Below are positions 1-11,140 of a stretch of DNA of 64,000 bases, piece after piece (the first letter of the stretch is position 1; each line of letters opens with the position of its first letter). The stretch covers positions 62,001 through 126,000 of the forward strand of contig NZ_JAKDKW010000001.1 in the NCBI RefSeq assembly GCF_030453185.1, in the 5' to 3' direction. This DNA comes from Yaniella sp. (GTDB lineage Bacteria > Actinomycetota > Actinomycetes > Actinomycetales > Micrococcaceae). A program made the translations under genes and the position numbers. The notes under the pieces are model-generated. The model was not told the origin of the DNA and searched no databases. It saw only the letters and a program-made list of their open reading frames with translations.

Positions 1-525
1 CGTTATGGCGAGCGTGCTGGTTCTGAAATCGAATACCTCCCGATTATGGAAGTCACCTACTGGGGCTTCCGGCTGATGATTACCTTCGGTGGTATTGCAG
101 CAGTAGCCGCAGCACTTGGACTATGGATCGGGCGCAAAGGCACGGTGCCCCATGATAAGACCCTGATGAATATGGCGTGGTTATCGATTCTGGCCCCGTT
201 TGCTGCTAACTCAGCCGGATGGATCTTTACCGAGATGGGACGACAGCCCTTTACTGTTGCTCCAAACCCGGATCCAACTGGCGTTGATCAGGTCTGGCAG
301 TACACTGCAGCGGCGGTATCGCCAGGAGTGACCGGTCAAGAGATAGTATTTTCCCTTGCCGCATTGACGCTGATCTACGCGTTGTTATTGGTAGTCGAAG
401 TCGTGTTGTTGGTTCGATACACCAAAGGTGGGCACCCGGCGGGGATGCCTGAACTGTTGGCGGATGAGGACACCGATGATGACGACCATAAACCGTCTTC
501 CGATGTGTTGTCCTTCGCATACTAA
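1..525 (+). CDS. cydA: Cytochrome bd oxidase subunit I, 3' part (cut by window edge)
   Basis: This is the C-terminal 174 residues of the haem-bearing subunit of the cytochrome bd quinol oxidase, which reduces oxygen at the cell membrane using quinol electrons. The frame is open from base 1, so the first ATG in the track (46) is internal. Visible are the GRQPF segment after a membrane helix (the GRQPW-like motif conserved in the family), two further hydrophobic helices and a charged acidic tail (DEDTDDDD). The Q-loop and haem ligands lie upstream of the window. cydB follows after 38 bases and cydDC after that, so this is the end of the first gene of a cyd operon. The identity is secure from motif and context. 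Confidence 0.93.
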   Translation, partial: RYGERAGSEIEYLPIMEVTYWGFRLMITFGGIAAVAAALGLWIGRKGTVPHDKTLMNMAWLSILAPFAANSAGWIFTEMGRQPFTVAPNPDPTGVDQVWQYTAAAVSPGVTGQEIVFSLAALTLIYALLLVVEVVLLVRYTKGGHPAGMPELLADEDTDDDDHKPSSDVLSFAY

Positions 526-563
526 TGCGGGTCTCAACAGGAACAGAAAGGTAAAACACCATC

Positions 564-1583
564 ATGGAATTTCTTCCAACGTTGTGGTTCATCCTCATTG
601 CTGTGCTGTGGATCGGATACTTGGTCCTCGACGGCTTCGATTTAGGCGTCGGCATGTTAATGAAGGTTTGGGCGAAAAACGAATCTCAGCGGCGTGTCTT
701 GCTGAACTCCATTGGACCCGTTTGGGACGGCAACGAGGTGTGGCTCGTTACGGCAGCTGGCGCAACCTTTGCGGCCTTCCCACACTGGTATGCTTCGATG
801 TTTGCTGGTTTGTATATTCCGCTCACCCTTGCCCTGCTGGCATTGATTTTGCGCGCGGTATCGATTGAATACCGGGGTAAATCGCACAGTCAAACCGCAC
901 GCAACCTGTGGACTTGGGCCATGGCCGGCGGATCATTTGTCGCAGCTTTCACCATCGGCGCGATGCTGGCCCTGACCACAACAGGTCTACCACTCAACGA
1001 ATACGGTGACCGCGTGGGCGGGCCGTTTGCCTGGTTCAACGGTTGGGCTGTTTTGGGTGGCCTGGCAGTTGTCGGTATTTCACTTGCTCAGGGGTGGGCC
1101 TTCTTATCGCTGAAGACTCTGGGCGCACCACGGCTAGCGGGCAATCGCCAACTTCGACGCTACTTACCGTTGTATTTCTTACCAGCGGCCACCTGGGCGA
1201 TCCTGGTCGTAATGCGCTACCCGAAGGTGCCATCGTGGGGCATGCTCACTGTCGCAGCAGTTGGTCTGGTGTTGGCATGGGGCGCTTCGAGCCGACGAAA
1301 AGAAGGGTTAACCTTCACCGGCATGGTGGTGTTTATCGTTTTTGGGGTCGGAGCGATTTTTACTGCACTGTACCCAAACGTGCTGCCATCAACGATCAAC
1401 GAGGCATACAACCTCACCGTCACGACGGCGTCGTCCTCGGACTATACATTGACCGTCATGGCTATTGTCACGGCGATCTTCTTCCCGTTGGTTCTGGCGT
1501 ATAGCGTATGGAGCTACTGGGTGTTCCGCCAACGTCTCGGGGAACAGCACATACCTGAGTCCGTGGTGGTGACCCCGGTTTGA
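564..1583 (+). CDS. cydB: Cytochrome bd oxidase subunit II
   Basis: This is the second membrane subunit of the cytochrome bd terminal oxidase and pairs with CydA. At 339 residues it has the usual family length. The N-terminus carries the CydB hallmark LVLDGFDLGVGML directly after the first membrane helix, and about nine hydrophobic segments follow. The ATG is preceded by a purine-rich AGAAAGG stretch. Its stop overlaps the TTG start of cydDC in a TTGA arrangement, which points to translational coupling. High-affinity bd oxidases typically support growth at low oxygen. No regulatory site is visible because the promoter lies upstream of the window. Confidence 0.96.
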   Translation: MEFLPTLWFILIAVLWIGYLVLDGFDLGVGMLMKVWAKNESQRRVLLNSIGPVWDGNEVWLVTAAGATFAAFPHWYASMFAGLYIPLTLALLALILRAVSIEYRGKSHSQTARNLWTWAMAGGSFVAAFTIGAMLALTTTGLPLNEYGDRVGGPFAWFNGWAVLGGLAVVGISLAQGWAFLSLKTLGAPRLAGNRQLRRYLPLYFLPAATWAILVVMRYPKVPSWGMLTVAAVGLVLAWGASSRRKEGLTFTGMVVFIVFGVGAIFTALYPNVLPSTINEAYNLTVTTASSSDYTLTVMAIVTAIFFPLVLAYSVWSYWVFRQRLGEQHIPESVVVTPV

Positions 1584-4500
1584 TACCGGAACTCCCCGCT
1601 TCCAAAACTGGACGCCGAGCTCTCATCGGGCTCGGCGTCTTAGCCCTGTTCAAACTGGCCGGTTGGATTCTCATTGCGGTGTCCCTGTCACAGGGCATCT
1701 CACGGCTCGCGACGGCCTTGCCTGCCTCGGATGCAGCACAGCTACTGCAGTTGCTGTTCAACTCGCCGCGTACCGCCCCGGGTCTTATCGACTCACTGGT
1801 CGATTTCACCATGAGTAATGACTTTATGATGACGCTGGGGCTCGGGTTTGGCGGTGCGATCCTGCGGGGCCTTGCTGAGTGGGGGCAACAAGTCTTGGCG
1901 ACCAAAGCGGCACTTGGTGAGAAAGAGCATCTGCGACACCAACTGATCCGTCATCGACTCGCCGCAGCAGGGGCGCACACAGAGCGTGCCGGTGAAGATA
2001 CCATTTTGGCTTCGAAGGGTCTCGACGGTCTTGACGACTACTACACCGACTTTTTGCCATCCTTGGTGGCGGCGCTCGTCATTCCACTGGGACTGGGCAT
2101 CTGGATCCTGCTTCATGACTGGTTGAGTGCGGCAGTGCTGCTATTGACCATCCCGCTGATTCCGATGTTTATGATCCTCATCGGAAGATATACCGAACAC
2201 CGCGTCGATGAAGCAGCCACCGGGTTGAATAAACTCTCGCATCACTTACTCGAACTGGCGCGGGGCCTCCCGGTGCTGGTTGGTTTGCGCCGTGCCGGGA
2301 CGCAACGCCAAGCGCTGAAGCAGGTCTCTGACAGCTATCAACGAACCACCATGAACACGCTGAAGGCAGCGTTCATGTCTGGCTTAGCGCTCGAGCTGTT
2401 GGCGTCGTTGTCCGTGGCCATTATTGCCGTGGTCATCGGCATCCGATTGGTGAACGGCTCCATGGAACTTTATGCCGGCATCATGGTGCTGACCTTGGCG
2501 GCCGAAGTGTACTTGCCGTTTCGGAATATCGGTTCAGCATTCCACGCATCGGAAGACGGCGTGGAGGCCCTCAAACGGGCCAAGGCACAGATCAACCAGC
2601 CGATTCCCCTGTCCATGGCAACCGTGCTCGACAAGCCATCGGCTACCCAAGCGGCCGTTGAACTCTCGCAAGTGACGATTTCCTATAAGGCGCTCCATGA
2701 AATTCCTCGTGCGTCCTACACGGGGCCGGACTATCTGACCCCGCAACAATTCACCGAAGCCCAAAAAGCAGCCCAAGACCAGCCGACGGGCGATGACGAA
2801 GCCTATCTACCCCAATACGAGGTCGAGGTACTGGACCCAGTCATCACTGATCTGACTTTGCGTCTCGAGCCGGGGAAGTACACGGTCCTGGGTGGCGCAT
2901 CCGGGACAGGCAAATCAACCTTACTGTCAGCGATCGCTGGACTCTTGACTGACGCTGAAGCCACATTTGAGGGAACCGCGAGCGGCTTAGCTACACGACC
3001 CATGGCCTATCTCAGCCAACATCCGGTGTTCGTATCGAAAACTGTGGCTGAAGAACTAGCCATGGTCGCTGAAGGGACAGTAGTCGAGTATGTTCCAGAG
3101 AGGTCTGCGCCGAACATTGCTGAGCTCATCGGTATTGCACTCGAACACTCAGGTCTACCGGATACACAATTGCGATACATTGACAATCTGTCTCCGGGGG
3201 AACGACGTCGTCTCGGTTTTGCTCGAGTACTGATCCGACTGCTAGCTGCCAGCGCAGCCGACTCCACCCCGCAGTCGTGGCTGGTCGTACTGGATGAACC
3301 AACCGCACACCTAGACCACACATCGGCAACCCTCATTCGTAGTGCGCTGCGTGACCTTGCTGACGGCAAACTGCCCAACGGACAACAGCTCAATGTGATG
3401 CTCCTGGTGGCTTCGCATGATCGTTTGGTCCACGCAGCAGCTGACCAGTTGCTTGGTAACTCCGTGGTGGCACCTACGCCGATCACGGACAACGAAGCCA
3501 CTGAGGCTGCCGAGTACTCACGCAATGGAGGCCAGGAACCCAACGATGTTCCTGTCCAGAGAGTTCGCCTGCGCGATTGGTTCCACTACTTGCCGCTCAA
3601 CAACGTGAAATTCTTAGCGGGCATTGGCTGGGCTATTGCAGCGTATCTGGCAGCAGCCTTGCTCTCGGGGCTGTCGGGGTGGCTCATCGTCCAGGCGGCA
3701 TATGAGCCACCGATTTTATACTTGTTGGCGGTTATCGTGGGAGTGCGATTCTTCGGTACCGGCCGTGCGATCTTCCGCTACGCAGAGCGAGTGACCGTCC
3801 ATGATGCTGTACTGTCGTGGGCCAACCGTATCCGGCTACGCGTCTGGGATGCACTGGGTTCGCACGCCGTGCAGTGGAATAAGCTCACGCGGTCTGGTGG
3901 GGCGCTGTCTGTCTTGATATCAGACGTTGATCAGCTGCGAGACGCTGTCCCACGCGTTATCGTCCCGATTCCAGCGGCTGTGATCACCTGGGCGCTCGCC
4001 ACCGGCATCGTGGCCTACATGGCCCCGGGCTCCTGGTGGCCCGCCGTGGTAGCCGGGATAGCAGCATTCATCATTGTCCCGGTAATCGTCCGCCTCGTCG
4101 ATGCGCGCACCACCACGGCGCTCGCAGATCATCGCACCGGCCTGGTTACGGCTACCTCCCGGCTCTTCACCGCCGCCGGGGACATGGCGGCCAACGGTAT
4201 GACTCACCGTGCCATCAACGACTTCGCTACCGCAGATATGCGAAATAGCGCACCCTTGAAACGCAATGCCCTCGCGGCAGGACTCGGCGACGGGCTCACT
4301 TCGTTGGTTGCCGGCTGGGCAGCAGTCCAGACGCTGTGGGTGGCCTTCACGAACGGGATTTCCGCGCCCAACACTGCGCTGGTGGTGATGCTCATGCTTG
4401 CCATGGCCGAGCCGTTTGGACGATTCAGCGAAGCAATGACAGAATCCCGCACGCTACATCATCAGCTGGGTAAACTCCTGCCCTTACTAGAACAGGACGA

Positions 4501-5191
4501 CGACCACAGCCAGCAGTGGGTGGCACTAGAACAGACCAATGACGAGGGCATAGAGCGTCTCAAGCTTGATGAGATCTCCGTGTCTTACGGTAGCGACCGT
4601 CCTGAAGTGTTAGCCGGGTTGTCTCTGGAAGCGATGAAAGGTGACTTCATGGTCGTCGTAGGGCCTTCGGGTTCCGGCAAATCTACTCTTCTGGCGGTGC
4701 TACAAGGCTTTTTGCAACCTCAACACGGTTCCTATACGGTCACGACTTCAGAAAAAACGTCCAACGAGGCGTTGCGACACGTGGCGTGGTGTCCACAGGA
4801 AGCATATCTGTTTGACTCAACACTGCGATCCAATCTGGCGTTAGCTCGAGACCCATCCCAACGACCCACCGACGCAGAACTCCATACCGTGTTGGAAACC
4901 GTAGGACTTGGTGACTGGGTTGCTACTGCACCTCAGGGCCTCGACACAAGGTTGGGGCCCTCGGGTCATTTTATCTCCGGCGGGCAGCGCCAGCGTGTGG
5001 CCGTAGCCAGAGCATTACTGGCCGACGCCCACGTCGTATTACTCGATGAACCCACGGCACATTTAGGCGCGGATGAAGCAGCAGAACTCATCGTTGATCT
5101 ACAGCGTGCGCTCGCAGAGAAAATCACCATCATGGTGACCCACGACCAACGGTTTGCGGCCGCGGGAACACCGGTTCGGTTAGCGGATTAG
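1580..5191 (+). CDS. cydDC: Fused CydD-CydC ABC transporter for cytochrome bd assembly
   Basis: A single 1203-residue chain carries both halves of the heterodimeric CydDC exporter, which is needed to assemble cytochrome bd. Half one has membrane helices, then a nucleotide-binding domain with [10 protein letters not shown] (about 437), a degenerate signature LSPGE (about 537) and LDEPTAHLD (about 567). Half two starts near 660 and has GPSGSGKST (about 1028), ISGGQRQR (about 1132) and LLDEPTAHL (about 1152). Such fusions are known in actinobacteria. The TTG start overlaps the cydB stop. An insertion of about 45 polar residues lies in the first nucleotide-binding domain, before Walker A. The stop overlaps the converging parC stop by four bases, so no intergenic terminator is possible there. 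Confidence 0.95.
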   Translation: MIPELPASKTGRRALIGLGVLALFKLAGWILIAVSLSQGISRLATALPASDAAQLLQLLFNSPRTAPGLIDSLVDFTMSNDFMMTLGLGFGGAILRGLAEWGQQVLATKAALGEKEHLRHQLIRHRLAAAGAHTERAGEDTILASKGLDGLDDYYTDFLPSLVAALVIPLGLGIWILLHDWLSAAVLLLTIPLIPMFMILIGRYTEHRVDEAATGLNKLSHHLLELARGLPVLVGLRRAGTQRQALKQVSDSYQRTTMNTLKAAFMSGLALELLASLSVAIIAVVIGIRLVNGSMELYAGIMVLTLAAEVYLPFRNIGSAFHASEDGVEALKRAKAQINQPIPLSMATVLDKPSATQAAVELSQVTISYKALHEIPRASYTGPDYLTPQQFTEAQKAAQDQPTGDDEAYLPQYEVEVLDPVITDLTLRLEPGKYTVLGGASGTGKSTLLSAIAGLLTDAEATFEGTASGLATRPMAYLSQHPVFVSKTVAEELAMVAEGTVVEYVPERSAPNIAELIGIALEHSGLPDTQLRYIDNLSPGERRRLGFARVLIRLLAASAADSTPQSWLVVLDEPTAHLDHTSATLIRSALRDLADGKLPNGQQLNVMLLVASHDRLVHAAADQLLGNSVVAPTPITDNEATEAAEYSRNGGQEPNDVPVQRVRLRDWFHYLPLNNVKFLAGIGWAIAAYLAAALLSGLSGWLIVQAAYEPPILYLLAVIVGVRFFGTGRAIFRYAERVTVHDAVLSWANRIRLRVWDALGSHAVQWNKLTRSGGALSVLISDVDQLRDAVPRVIVPIPAAVITWALATGIVAYMAPGSWWPAVVAGIAAFIIVPVIVRLVDARTTTALADHRTGLVTATSRLFTAAGDMAANGMTHRAINDFATADMRNSAPLKRNALAAGLGDGLTSLVAGWAAVQTLWVAFTNGISAPNTALVVMLMLAMAEPFGRFSEAMTESRTLHHQLGKLLPLLEQDDDHSQQWVALEQTNDEGIERLKLDEISVSYGSDRPEVLAGLSLEAMKGDFMVVVGPSGSGKSTLLAVLQGFLQPQHGSYTVTTSEKTSNEALRHVAWCPQEAYLFDSTLRSNLALARDPSQRPTDAELHTVLETVGLGDWVATAPQGLDTRLGPSGHFISGGQRQRVAVARALLADAHVVLLDEPTAHLGADEAAELIVDLQRALAEKITIMVTHDQRFAAAGTPVRLAD

Positions 5192-7722
5192 TTATCTTGT
5201 GCTGACTCACTGTCGTTGGAGGTGGGGGACGTGCCGTGACCAATGACACCAACGGCGGAGTCCAGCATGATGCCTGAGGCATCTCGGTCCGAATATTCCT
5301 GTGGCAGCGCACGGGAGACCCCGCCGACCGTCGAAGCTAATGGTTCTGGCCCGGCCCACGCCAACGCTAAGCCGAGTTCGCCGCGCAACATTCGGTGGGC
5401 ACGGAGGCCCTGGGTATTGCGTCCCTTGGGAGTGAACTCCGCTAATTTTGTGACCTTCGCGGTCGGGGCAGATTCCAGCATGTCATCGTCCGTTTCGGTG
5501 ATCGTTACGACCATGGCGTCATCCAGTTGAGTTGCAGGTGCAACCGTAAAGGACAGCACCTGGTCACCATCGACGAGTTTCATTCCGGCGATACCGCTGC
5601 CGGTGCGACCTTGCGGGCGCACTAGCTCGGCAGCAAAGCGCAACAATTGACCAGAAGTGGAAATAAACACCAACTGATCTTCGTCATCAGCGGCAACGGA
5701 AGCACCCACGACTTTGTCATCGCCCTTGAGCGTGATGGCTTCAAACTCATCCTGGTTTAGCGGCCAATCGTCGTGCCGCACGCGCTTCACGACACCATCA
5801 CGAGTGCCCAGTGCTAAGACTTGATTCAACGGTACGAGTGCTACGAGTTTTTCACCTCGTTGCAGGGTCACAAAATCAGTTGCTTTCACACCATCTGCCA
5901 ATGTGGGTGTGGTGGTGGGCTGATCTAGTGCAGGGAGCTCGACGGTATTAAGTCGAACGAGTCGTCCGGTATCCGTCAGAGCGCCGACCTCACCGCGGGC
6001 AGTGGTTGCCACCACCGAGGTATACACGTCGTGACGGCGACGGCGACCTTCGGCCGTTATTGGGGTGCGGTCCTTCGTACGCAGCAGTCGTCCAGAAGCC
6101 GATAACACGGCCCAGCACGGATCGTCCGGGACCAACAGGGCCGAAGCGGCAGCAGCCCGCTCGGTTTTGGTCGATGACGCAGTAATGGCCGGTGCAAGTT
6201 CTTCGGACTTGACGAGTTTGGTGCGTCGCTGATCGCCGAATTGTTCAGCAACTTCTGCTAGTTCAGTGGAAACAGTTTCACGCAGTTTCGCATCTGAATT
6301 CAGGATCGCTTCCAACGCTTCAATTGCCGCCATGAGGTCATCCCGTTCTGTCTCGAGATCTAAGCGGGAGAATTTCGTCAGTTGGCGCAGGCGCAGTTCC
6401 AAAATGTGGCTGGCCTGCACCTCGGTGAGATCAAATACCAGCATGAGACGTTCCCGAGCCGCAGCGGCGTCGTCGGAGGTTCGAATGATTTCGATGACCT
6501 CGTCGATATCAACGAGTGCCAAGAGCAGGCCTTCGACCAAATGCAGCCGGTCTTGGCGTTTGCGCAGGCGGTGTGCGGTACGACGACGTACAACAGTCAG
6601 GCGATGATCAATGTAGACAGCTAAGAGGTCTTTGAGCCCCATGGTCTGCGGCTGGCCATCAACGAGGGCCACATTATTGATACTGAAGTTTTCTTCCAGG
6701 GGCGTGTGCTTGTAGAGCTGCGCCAGCACTGCCTGCGGGTTGAAGCCGGCTTTCAGTTCGATGACCAACTTGAGCCCGTTGTGACGGTCTGTGAGGTCCA
6801 TGACATCGGCGATCCCTGTCACTTTTTTGTTGTTGACCGCGGTTTTGAGTCGGTCGATGACCCGTTCCGGTCCTACACCGTAGGGGAGTTCACTGACGAC
6901 CAGGCCAGTCCGTCGTGCTGAAACCTGTTCGACGTCAACGGTAGCGCGCATGGTAAAGCGCCCCCGTCCGGTCTCGTAGGCTTCCTTGACGCCATCGAGC
7001 CCAACGATGCGGGCGCCCGAAGGCAAATCAGGGCCAGGGACGAACTTCATCAAAGCCTTCGTATCGGCTTCGGGTTCCTCAAGTAAATGGCGTGCTGCGG
7101 CAATGACTTCACCCAGGTTGTGCGGTGCCATATTGGTAGCCATACCGACCGCGATGCCTGCGGCACCGTTGACCAACAAGTTGGGGAACGCAGCGGGCAA
7201 AACTGACGGCTGCTGCATCTGATTGTCATAGTTGGGTTCGAAATCAACTGTGTCTTCATTGAGATGGGCGGTCATGGCCACCGCAGCCTGTGACATGCGC
7301 GCTTCGGTATAACGTGACGCAGCCGGACCGTCGTCGACAGAACCAAAGTTGCCGTGCCCATCAACCAGTGGCAACCGCAAGTTGAAGTCTTGGGCCAAGC
7401 GGACCATCGCGTCATAGATCGCTGAGTCGCCGTGGGGGTGGAGTTTACCCATCACTTCGCCGACCACCCGGGCGGACTTCACATGGCCCTTGTCCGGGGT
7501 AAGTCCCATCTGGTCCATCATGTACAAGATTCGTCGCTGGACCGGTTTCAGACCGTCGCGTGCATCGGGCAGTGCACGGGTGTAGATCACCGAATAGGCG
7601 TACTCCAAAAAGGAATGTTCCATCTCGGAAGCGACATCAATGTCGACAATGTTCTGGTCTTCAAGCGGTACAAGTGCAGTACTAGCCTTTGTGGAAGACC
7701 TCGGTTTTGAACGTTTTGACAT
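5188..7722 (-). CDS. parC: DNA topoisomerase IV subunit A
   Basis: This is the DNA-cleaving subunit of a type IIA topoisomerase that decatenates chromosomes. The catalytic tyrosine is Tyr138 in AASRYTE, and the quinolone-pocket region reads [10 protein letters not shown] with Ser100 and Asp104 intact. The C-terminal beta-pinwheel lacks a proper GyrA box; the closest stretch is QGRTGSG, which supports ParC over GyrA. It has 844 residues, the usual length. The ATG has AGGAAAGG just upstream on the minus strand. parE is not adjacent. The gene diverges from the acetyltransferase gene across 55 bases, and its 3' end overlaps cydDC. Assignment as ParC rather than GyrA is likely but rests on the missing GyrA box. 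Confidence 0.9.
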   Translation of the reverse strand: MSKRSKPRSSTKASTALVPLEDQNIVDIDVASEMEHSFLEYAYSVIYTRALPDARDGLKPVQRRILYMMDQMGLTPDKGHVKSARVVGEVMGKLHPHGDSAIYDAMVRLAQDFNLRLPLVDGHGNFGSVDDGPAASRYTEARMSQAAVAMTAHLNEDTVDFEPNYDNQMQQPSVLPAAFPNLLVNGAAGIAVGMATNMAPHNLGEVIAAARHLLEEPEADTKALMKFVPGPDLPSGARIVGLDGVKEAYETGRGRFTMRATVDVEQVSARRTGLVVSELPYGVGPERVIDRLKTAVNNKKVTGIADVMDLTDRHNGLKLVIELKAGFNPQAVLAQLYKHTPLEENFSINNVALVDGQPQTMGLKDLLAVYIDHRLTVVRRRTAHRLRKRQDRLHLVEGLLLALVDIDEVIEIIRTSDDAAAARERLMLVFDLTEVQASHILELRLRQLTKFSRLDLETERDDLMAAIEALEAILNSDAKLRETVSTELAEVAEQFGDQRRTKLVKSEELAPAITASSTKTERAAAASALLVPDDPCWAVLSASGRLLRTKDRTPITAEGRRRRHDVYTSVVATTARGEVGALTDTGRLVRLNTVELPALDQPTTTPTLADGVKATDFVTLQRGEKLVALVPLNQVLALGTRDGVVKRVRHDDWPLNQDEFEAITLKGDDKVVGASVAADDEDQLVFISTSGQLLRFAAELVRPQGRTGSGIAGMKLVDGDQVLSFTVAPATQLDDAMVVTITETDDDMLESAPTAKVTKLAEFTPKGRNTQGLRAHRMLRGELGLALAWAGPEPLASTVGGVSRALPQEYSDRDASGIMLDSAVGVIGHGTSPTSNDSESAQDN

Positions 7723-7777
7723 CTGACCTTTCCTGTCACGTGGTTCCCACGGCCTGATTGTGGCTTAAGATAATTAT

Positions 7778-10528
7778 ATGGCTGAACAGAAAACCAAACG
7801 CCCATATCCAGCCCACTGGGAAGCCGATGTGCTTTTACGCGATGGCGCTACCGCTCGACTGCGCCCGGTTTCTCCAGACGACGCCGATGCACTACAAAAA
7901 ATGCACGAGGGTCAATCCCAGGATTCTATCTACTTTCGCTATTTTACGTATAAGTCCCAGCTTTCAGCCAAAGAGCTGGAGCGTTTCACTGTAGTTGATT
8001 ATGTCGACCGAGTAGCCTTTGTGATTCTCTTGGGCGATGAACTGATGGGCATTGGCCGCTATGACCGCTTAGGAGACGCCACCGAAGCAGAGGTGGCTTT
8101 CAACATAGCAGATGCTCACCAAGGCCGTGGCCTGAGCTCAATTTTCATGGAACACCTGGCTGCCGCTGCCAAAGAAAATGGGATCCGAACGTTTACCGCA
8201 GAGGTCCTTCCAGAAAACCGCAGAATGTTGGCGGTGTTTCAGGCAGCGGGCTTCGAGACCTCTCGGTCGTTTGAAGACGGCGTTGTCGTCGTTGAATTCC
8301 CAATTGATCCAACAGCGCGTGTTCGAGCCGTGATGGAATCACGTGAGCACCGTGCTGAAGCTCAATCGGTTGCAGAATTGCTGCGTCCCGAATCTATTGC
8401 GGTGATCGGTGCCTCGCGGCAGTGGGGCTCGGTCGGGTTTGCCTTACTTGAGAACATCATCGAAGGCGGCTACACAGGGCCGGTATACGGGATCAATAAG
8501 GACGCCCTTGAAATTGCTGGGATGATCTCACGCGCTGCCCTTTCTGAAGTACCCCAAGACATCGATCTCGCCGTCGTTGCAGTGCCATATGACCAAATTC
8601 CATCCGTTGTCCAAGATTGCGCTGAGCACGGTGTCAAAGGTCTTGTCATTGTCACAGAAGGTTTCAAGGGTGAAGAGGGCCTGGCCGAACAGCGTCGGCT
8701 GGTACAAGTGGCGCGTCGTCACGGTATGCGGGTCATTGGTCCGGCATCGGCAGGCATTATCAATACAGATCCCGACGTGAGTCTGAACGCATCGGTCTCA
8801 CCGACTATGCCGCGCCACGGTTCGGTCGGTCTATTCTCGCAGTCAGCTCCGATCGGTGCCATGTTGTTTACCGCAGCACAACAGCGGGGGATTGGCATCT
8901 CTTCGATGATCAATGCGGGCAATCGTGCTGATGTATCGGGCAACGATGCCATGCAGTATTTGGAAGACGATCCCAATACCAGTGCTGTAGGACTGTATCT
9001 AGAATCCTTTGGCAACCCACGCAAATTCTCGCGGATTGTACGGCGTCTGGCGCGCAAAAAACCCGTGGTCGTATCCCGGTCACACGGCATGGGACGACGA
9101 ATTCCACCTGGACACTCCACGCGAACCACCGAAGCACCGCGTGGGACGGTACCATCTATGTTGCGACAAGCCGGTGCAATTGAGACAGACAGCTATACCG
9201 AACTGATTGATATTTTGCAGGTGCTAGCTTGCCAGCCGGTCCCAGCCGGGCCACGACTAACGGTCATTGGTAACGCCCCGGCTATCAACAGACTCACCGT
9301 TGAAAACGCCAGAAGCGCTGGCCTCGAAATCGTTGATGTTCAAGACGTTGCCATCTTGGATGCTGAGCATTCGGTAGAACAAGCTATTGAAACGCTGACG
9401 AAGGTCATCCAAGAGTCGATCGACGCCGGGCAAACCGATTCGATCATTGTCCTGGTCCAACCGAGCATGTATCAGTCGGAGGGCGATGCCAGAATGATTG
9501 CCCAAGCGATCAGTCATGCCGGCGGGGACACTGATGTGAGTATCATGGCTTCATTCACCGCCGTGCTCGAGCGCAACTTTAGTCCAACAACCATTATCGG
9601 TGAAGGTAAACTCCGCGACCAATTGACTGCCGAATCCGATGACCAGACCAAAAGTCCAAGACAATATGGACTTCCGCTCTTCTCATCGGCCGAACGGGCC
9701 GTCGCAGTGTTATCAGAATTGGTACGGTACCGTGCTTGGCGTGATGCCGAACAGGGTATTGCGGTGGAGTACGAAGATATTGATCGCTACAGGGCTGAAC
9801 AGCTCGTTACCGAATGGACTGAAGAAGCCTCGGGTACCGAACTGGTGAAACTCTCTCGAGCTCAAACCGATGAACTGTTGAGCTGTTATGGGATTGGTGT
9901 CCTGCCATCCCGGCGTTTTCAAAGTACGGACCAGGCTCTAGATTATGCTCAAGAATTTGGCTATCCGGTCGCGTTGAAAGCAGACAACTCGATCCTGCGC
10001 CACCGGCTTGATCTGGGTGGGGTCCGACTGAATATTGAAACTCCGGAAGCGCTTCGTGCCAACATCGAATCGATGCGCGAAGTCTTGGCCCCCTATGGCG
10101 CCCCTTCTATTGAGATTCAAGCTATGGCGCCGCCAGGCCAAGGCTGTATCGTTGCTGCGGTTGAGGATCCGCTCGTGGGCCCCGTCTTATCCTTTGGTAT
10201 TTCTGGCGATGCCGTGGAGCTTTTGGATGACTGGGTGCATGTGGTGCCACCACTCTCGGACCATGACCTAGAACGGCTTCTTCGTACGCCACAGGCTTCC
10301 GCTAAACTCTTTGGTTACGGTGATATCCCGGCTGTCGACATCGAAGGGATGAAGGACCTGCTCGCACGAGTTTCGCAGCTTAAGGACGATCTGCCTCAGG
10401 TCGCACGGTTGCGGTTCAATCCACTGCTAGCTGCGCCTGGTGCAGTCACCGTGCTGAAAGCAGAAATTTATATTGCAAATGCTGCCGTACGTACCGACTC
10501 AGCGCGCCGCGCGTTGTTGATTCACTAG
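7778..10528 (+). CDS. GNAT / ADP-forming acyl-CoA-synthetase-like protein acetyltransferase (Pat type)
   Basis: This is a 916-residue multidomain protein. Residues about 20-185 form a GNAT acetyltransferase (acetyl-CoA loop HQGRGLSS). A CoA-binding Rossmann domain (PESIAVIGAS, about 206), a succinyl-CoA-ligase-like region and a C-terminal ATP-grasp domain (about 690-900) follow. This is the Pat/PatZ architecture of lysine acetyltransferases that regulate enzymes such as acetyl-CoA synthetase, with the GNAT domain at the N-terminus as seen in actinobacterial examples rather than at the C-terminus as in enterobacteria. A histidine in PPGHSTRT falls near the position of the catalytic histidine of true ADP-forming acyl-CoA synthetases, so residual ligase activity cannot be excluded from sequence. 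Confidence 0.88.
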   Translation: MAEQKTKRPYPAHWEADVLLRDGATARLRPVSPDDADALQKMHEGQSQDSIYFRYFTYKSQLSAKELERFTVVDYVDRVAFVILLGDELMGIGRYDRLGDATEAEVAFNIADAHQGRGLSSIFMEHLAAAAKENGIRTFTAEVLPENRRMLAVFQAAGFETSRSFEDGVVVVEFPIDPTARVRAVMESREHRAEAQSVAELLRPESIAVIGASRQWGSVGFALLENIIEGGYTGPVYGINKDALEIAGMISRAALSEVPQDIDLAVVAVPYDQIPSVVQDCAEHGVKGLVIVTEGFKGEEGLAEQRRLVQVARRHGMRVIGPASAGIINTDPDVSLNASVSPTMPRHGSVGLFSQSAPIGAMLFTAAQQRGIGISSMINAGNRADVSGNDAMQYLEDDPNTSAVGLYLESFGNPRKFSRIVRRLARKKPVVVSRSHGMGRRIPPGHSTRTTEAPRGTVPSMLRQAGAIETDSYTELIDILQVLACQPVPAGPRLTVIGNAPAINRLTVENARSAGLEIVDVQDVAILDAEHSVEQAIETLTKVIQESIDAGQTDSIIVLVQPSMYQSEGDARMIAQAISHAGGDTDVSIMASFTAVLERNFSPTTIIGEGKLRDQLTAESDDQTKSPRQYGLPLFSSAERAVAVLSELVRYRAWRDAEQGIAVEYEDIDRYRAEQLVTEWTEEASGTELVKLSRAQTDELLSCYGIGVLPSRRFQSTDQALDYAQEFGYPVALKADNSILRHRLDLGGVRLNIETPEALRANIESMREVLAPYGAPSIEIQAMAPPGQGCIVAAVEDPLVGPVLSFGISGDAVELLDDWVHVVPPLSDHDLERLLRTPQASAKLFGYGDIPAVDIEGMKDLLARVSQLKDDLPQVARLRFNPLLAAPGAVTVLKAEIYIANAAVRTDSARRALLIH

Positions 10529-10553
10529 TGATAAAGGACCAAGACTCATTAAT

Positions 10554-11135
10554 ATGCCAAACCCCGTACTGCCAGCTGAACTGGCACTCGATATTCAACG
10601 TGCAGGGTTTTACCCACAACTTGTTGCCGATGTCATGGGACAACAACTGGGTGAGCGTCAGATTTTGTCGCACTACGTGCACGTTGAAACGCACTTCGGA
10701 TACGACGACCTGCACCGTCATATCACGGTGCTGGTATTAGCCGAAGGTAATGTTTTGGCTGCCTTGCACCTCAATGATTTGCAAGATGAACCACAAAGCG
10801 CAGCACGAGCGTCGGTGGCTACCGAGCTAGTTCCATTGTCGAAAATCGACTCCTGTGTCGTTACCACCGGCTACGATTCGCCGCAGCAGTACCAACCTGG
10901 TCAACCGCCATCGGAAGTCACTTTGGTGCTGAGCTGGGCCGGTGGCGCACGAATGGAATTTCTTCCCAATCTCTGTGACGATCCTGAGTGCGAGGCCGAC
11001 CATGGGTATCTGGCCACCCACATCGCAGAGGACCTCGTGTTACGAATCGCTGGCAAAGCCGATGGGCAGCGCGCCGTCGACAAAGCACTGGCATTTAGCC
11101 GAAAGCTCCGCGACGCGATATTAGAGAATGCATAG
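10554..11135 (+). CDS. DUF5998 family protein
   Basis: This is a 193-residue soluble protein of unknown function that I recognise as the actinobacterial DUF5998 family. No signal peptide, membrane helix or catalytic motif is visible. It has an acidic CDDPECEADHGY stretch with two cysteines and a basic C-terminal helix. It lies 25 bases after the Pat-like gene and only 5 bases before the phosphodiesterase gene, so it is probably translated from the same message. The steady pairing with that phosphodiesterase in related genomes (from memory) suggests a shared process, but I assign no function. Confidence 0.75.
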   Translation: MPNPVLPAELALDIQRAGFYPQLVADVMGQQLGERQILSHYVHVETHFGYDDLHRHITVLVLAEGNVLAALHLNDLQDEPQSAARASVATELVPLSKIDSCVVTTGYDSPQQYQPGQPPSEVTLVLSWAGGARMEFLPNLCDDPECEADHGYLATHIAEDLVLRIAGKADGQRAVDKALAFSRKLRDAILENA

Positions 11136-11140
11136 TCACG

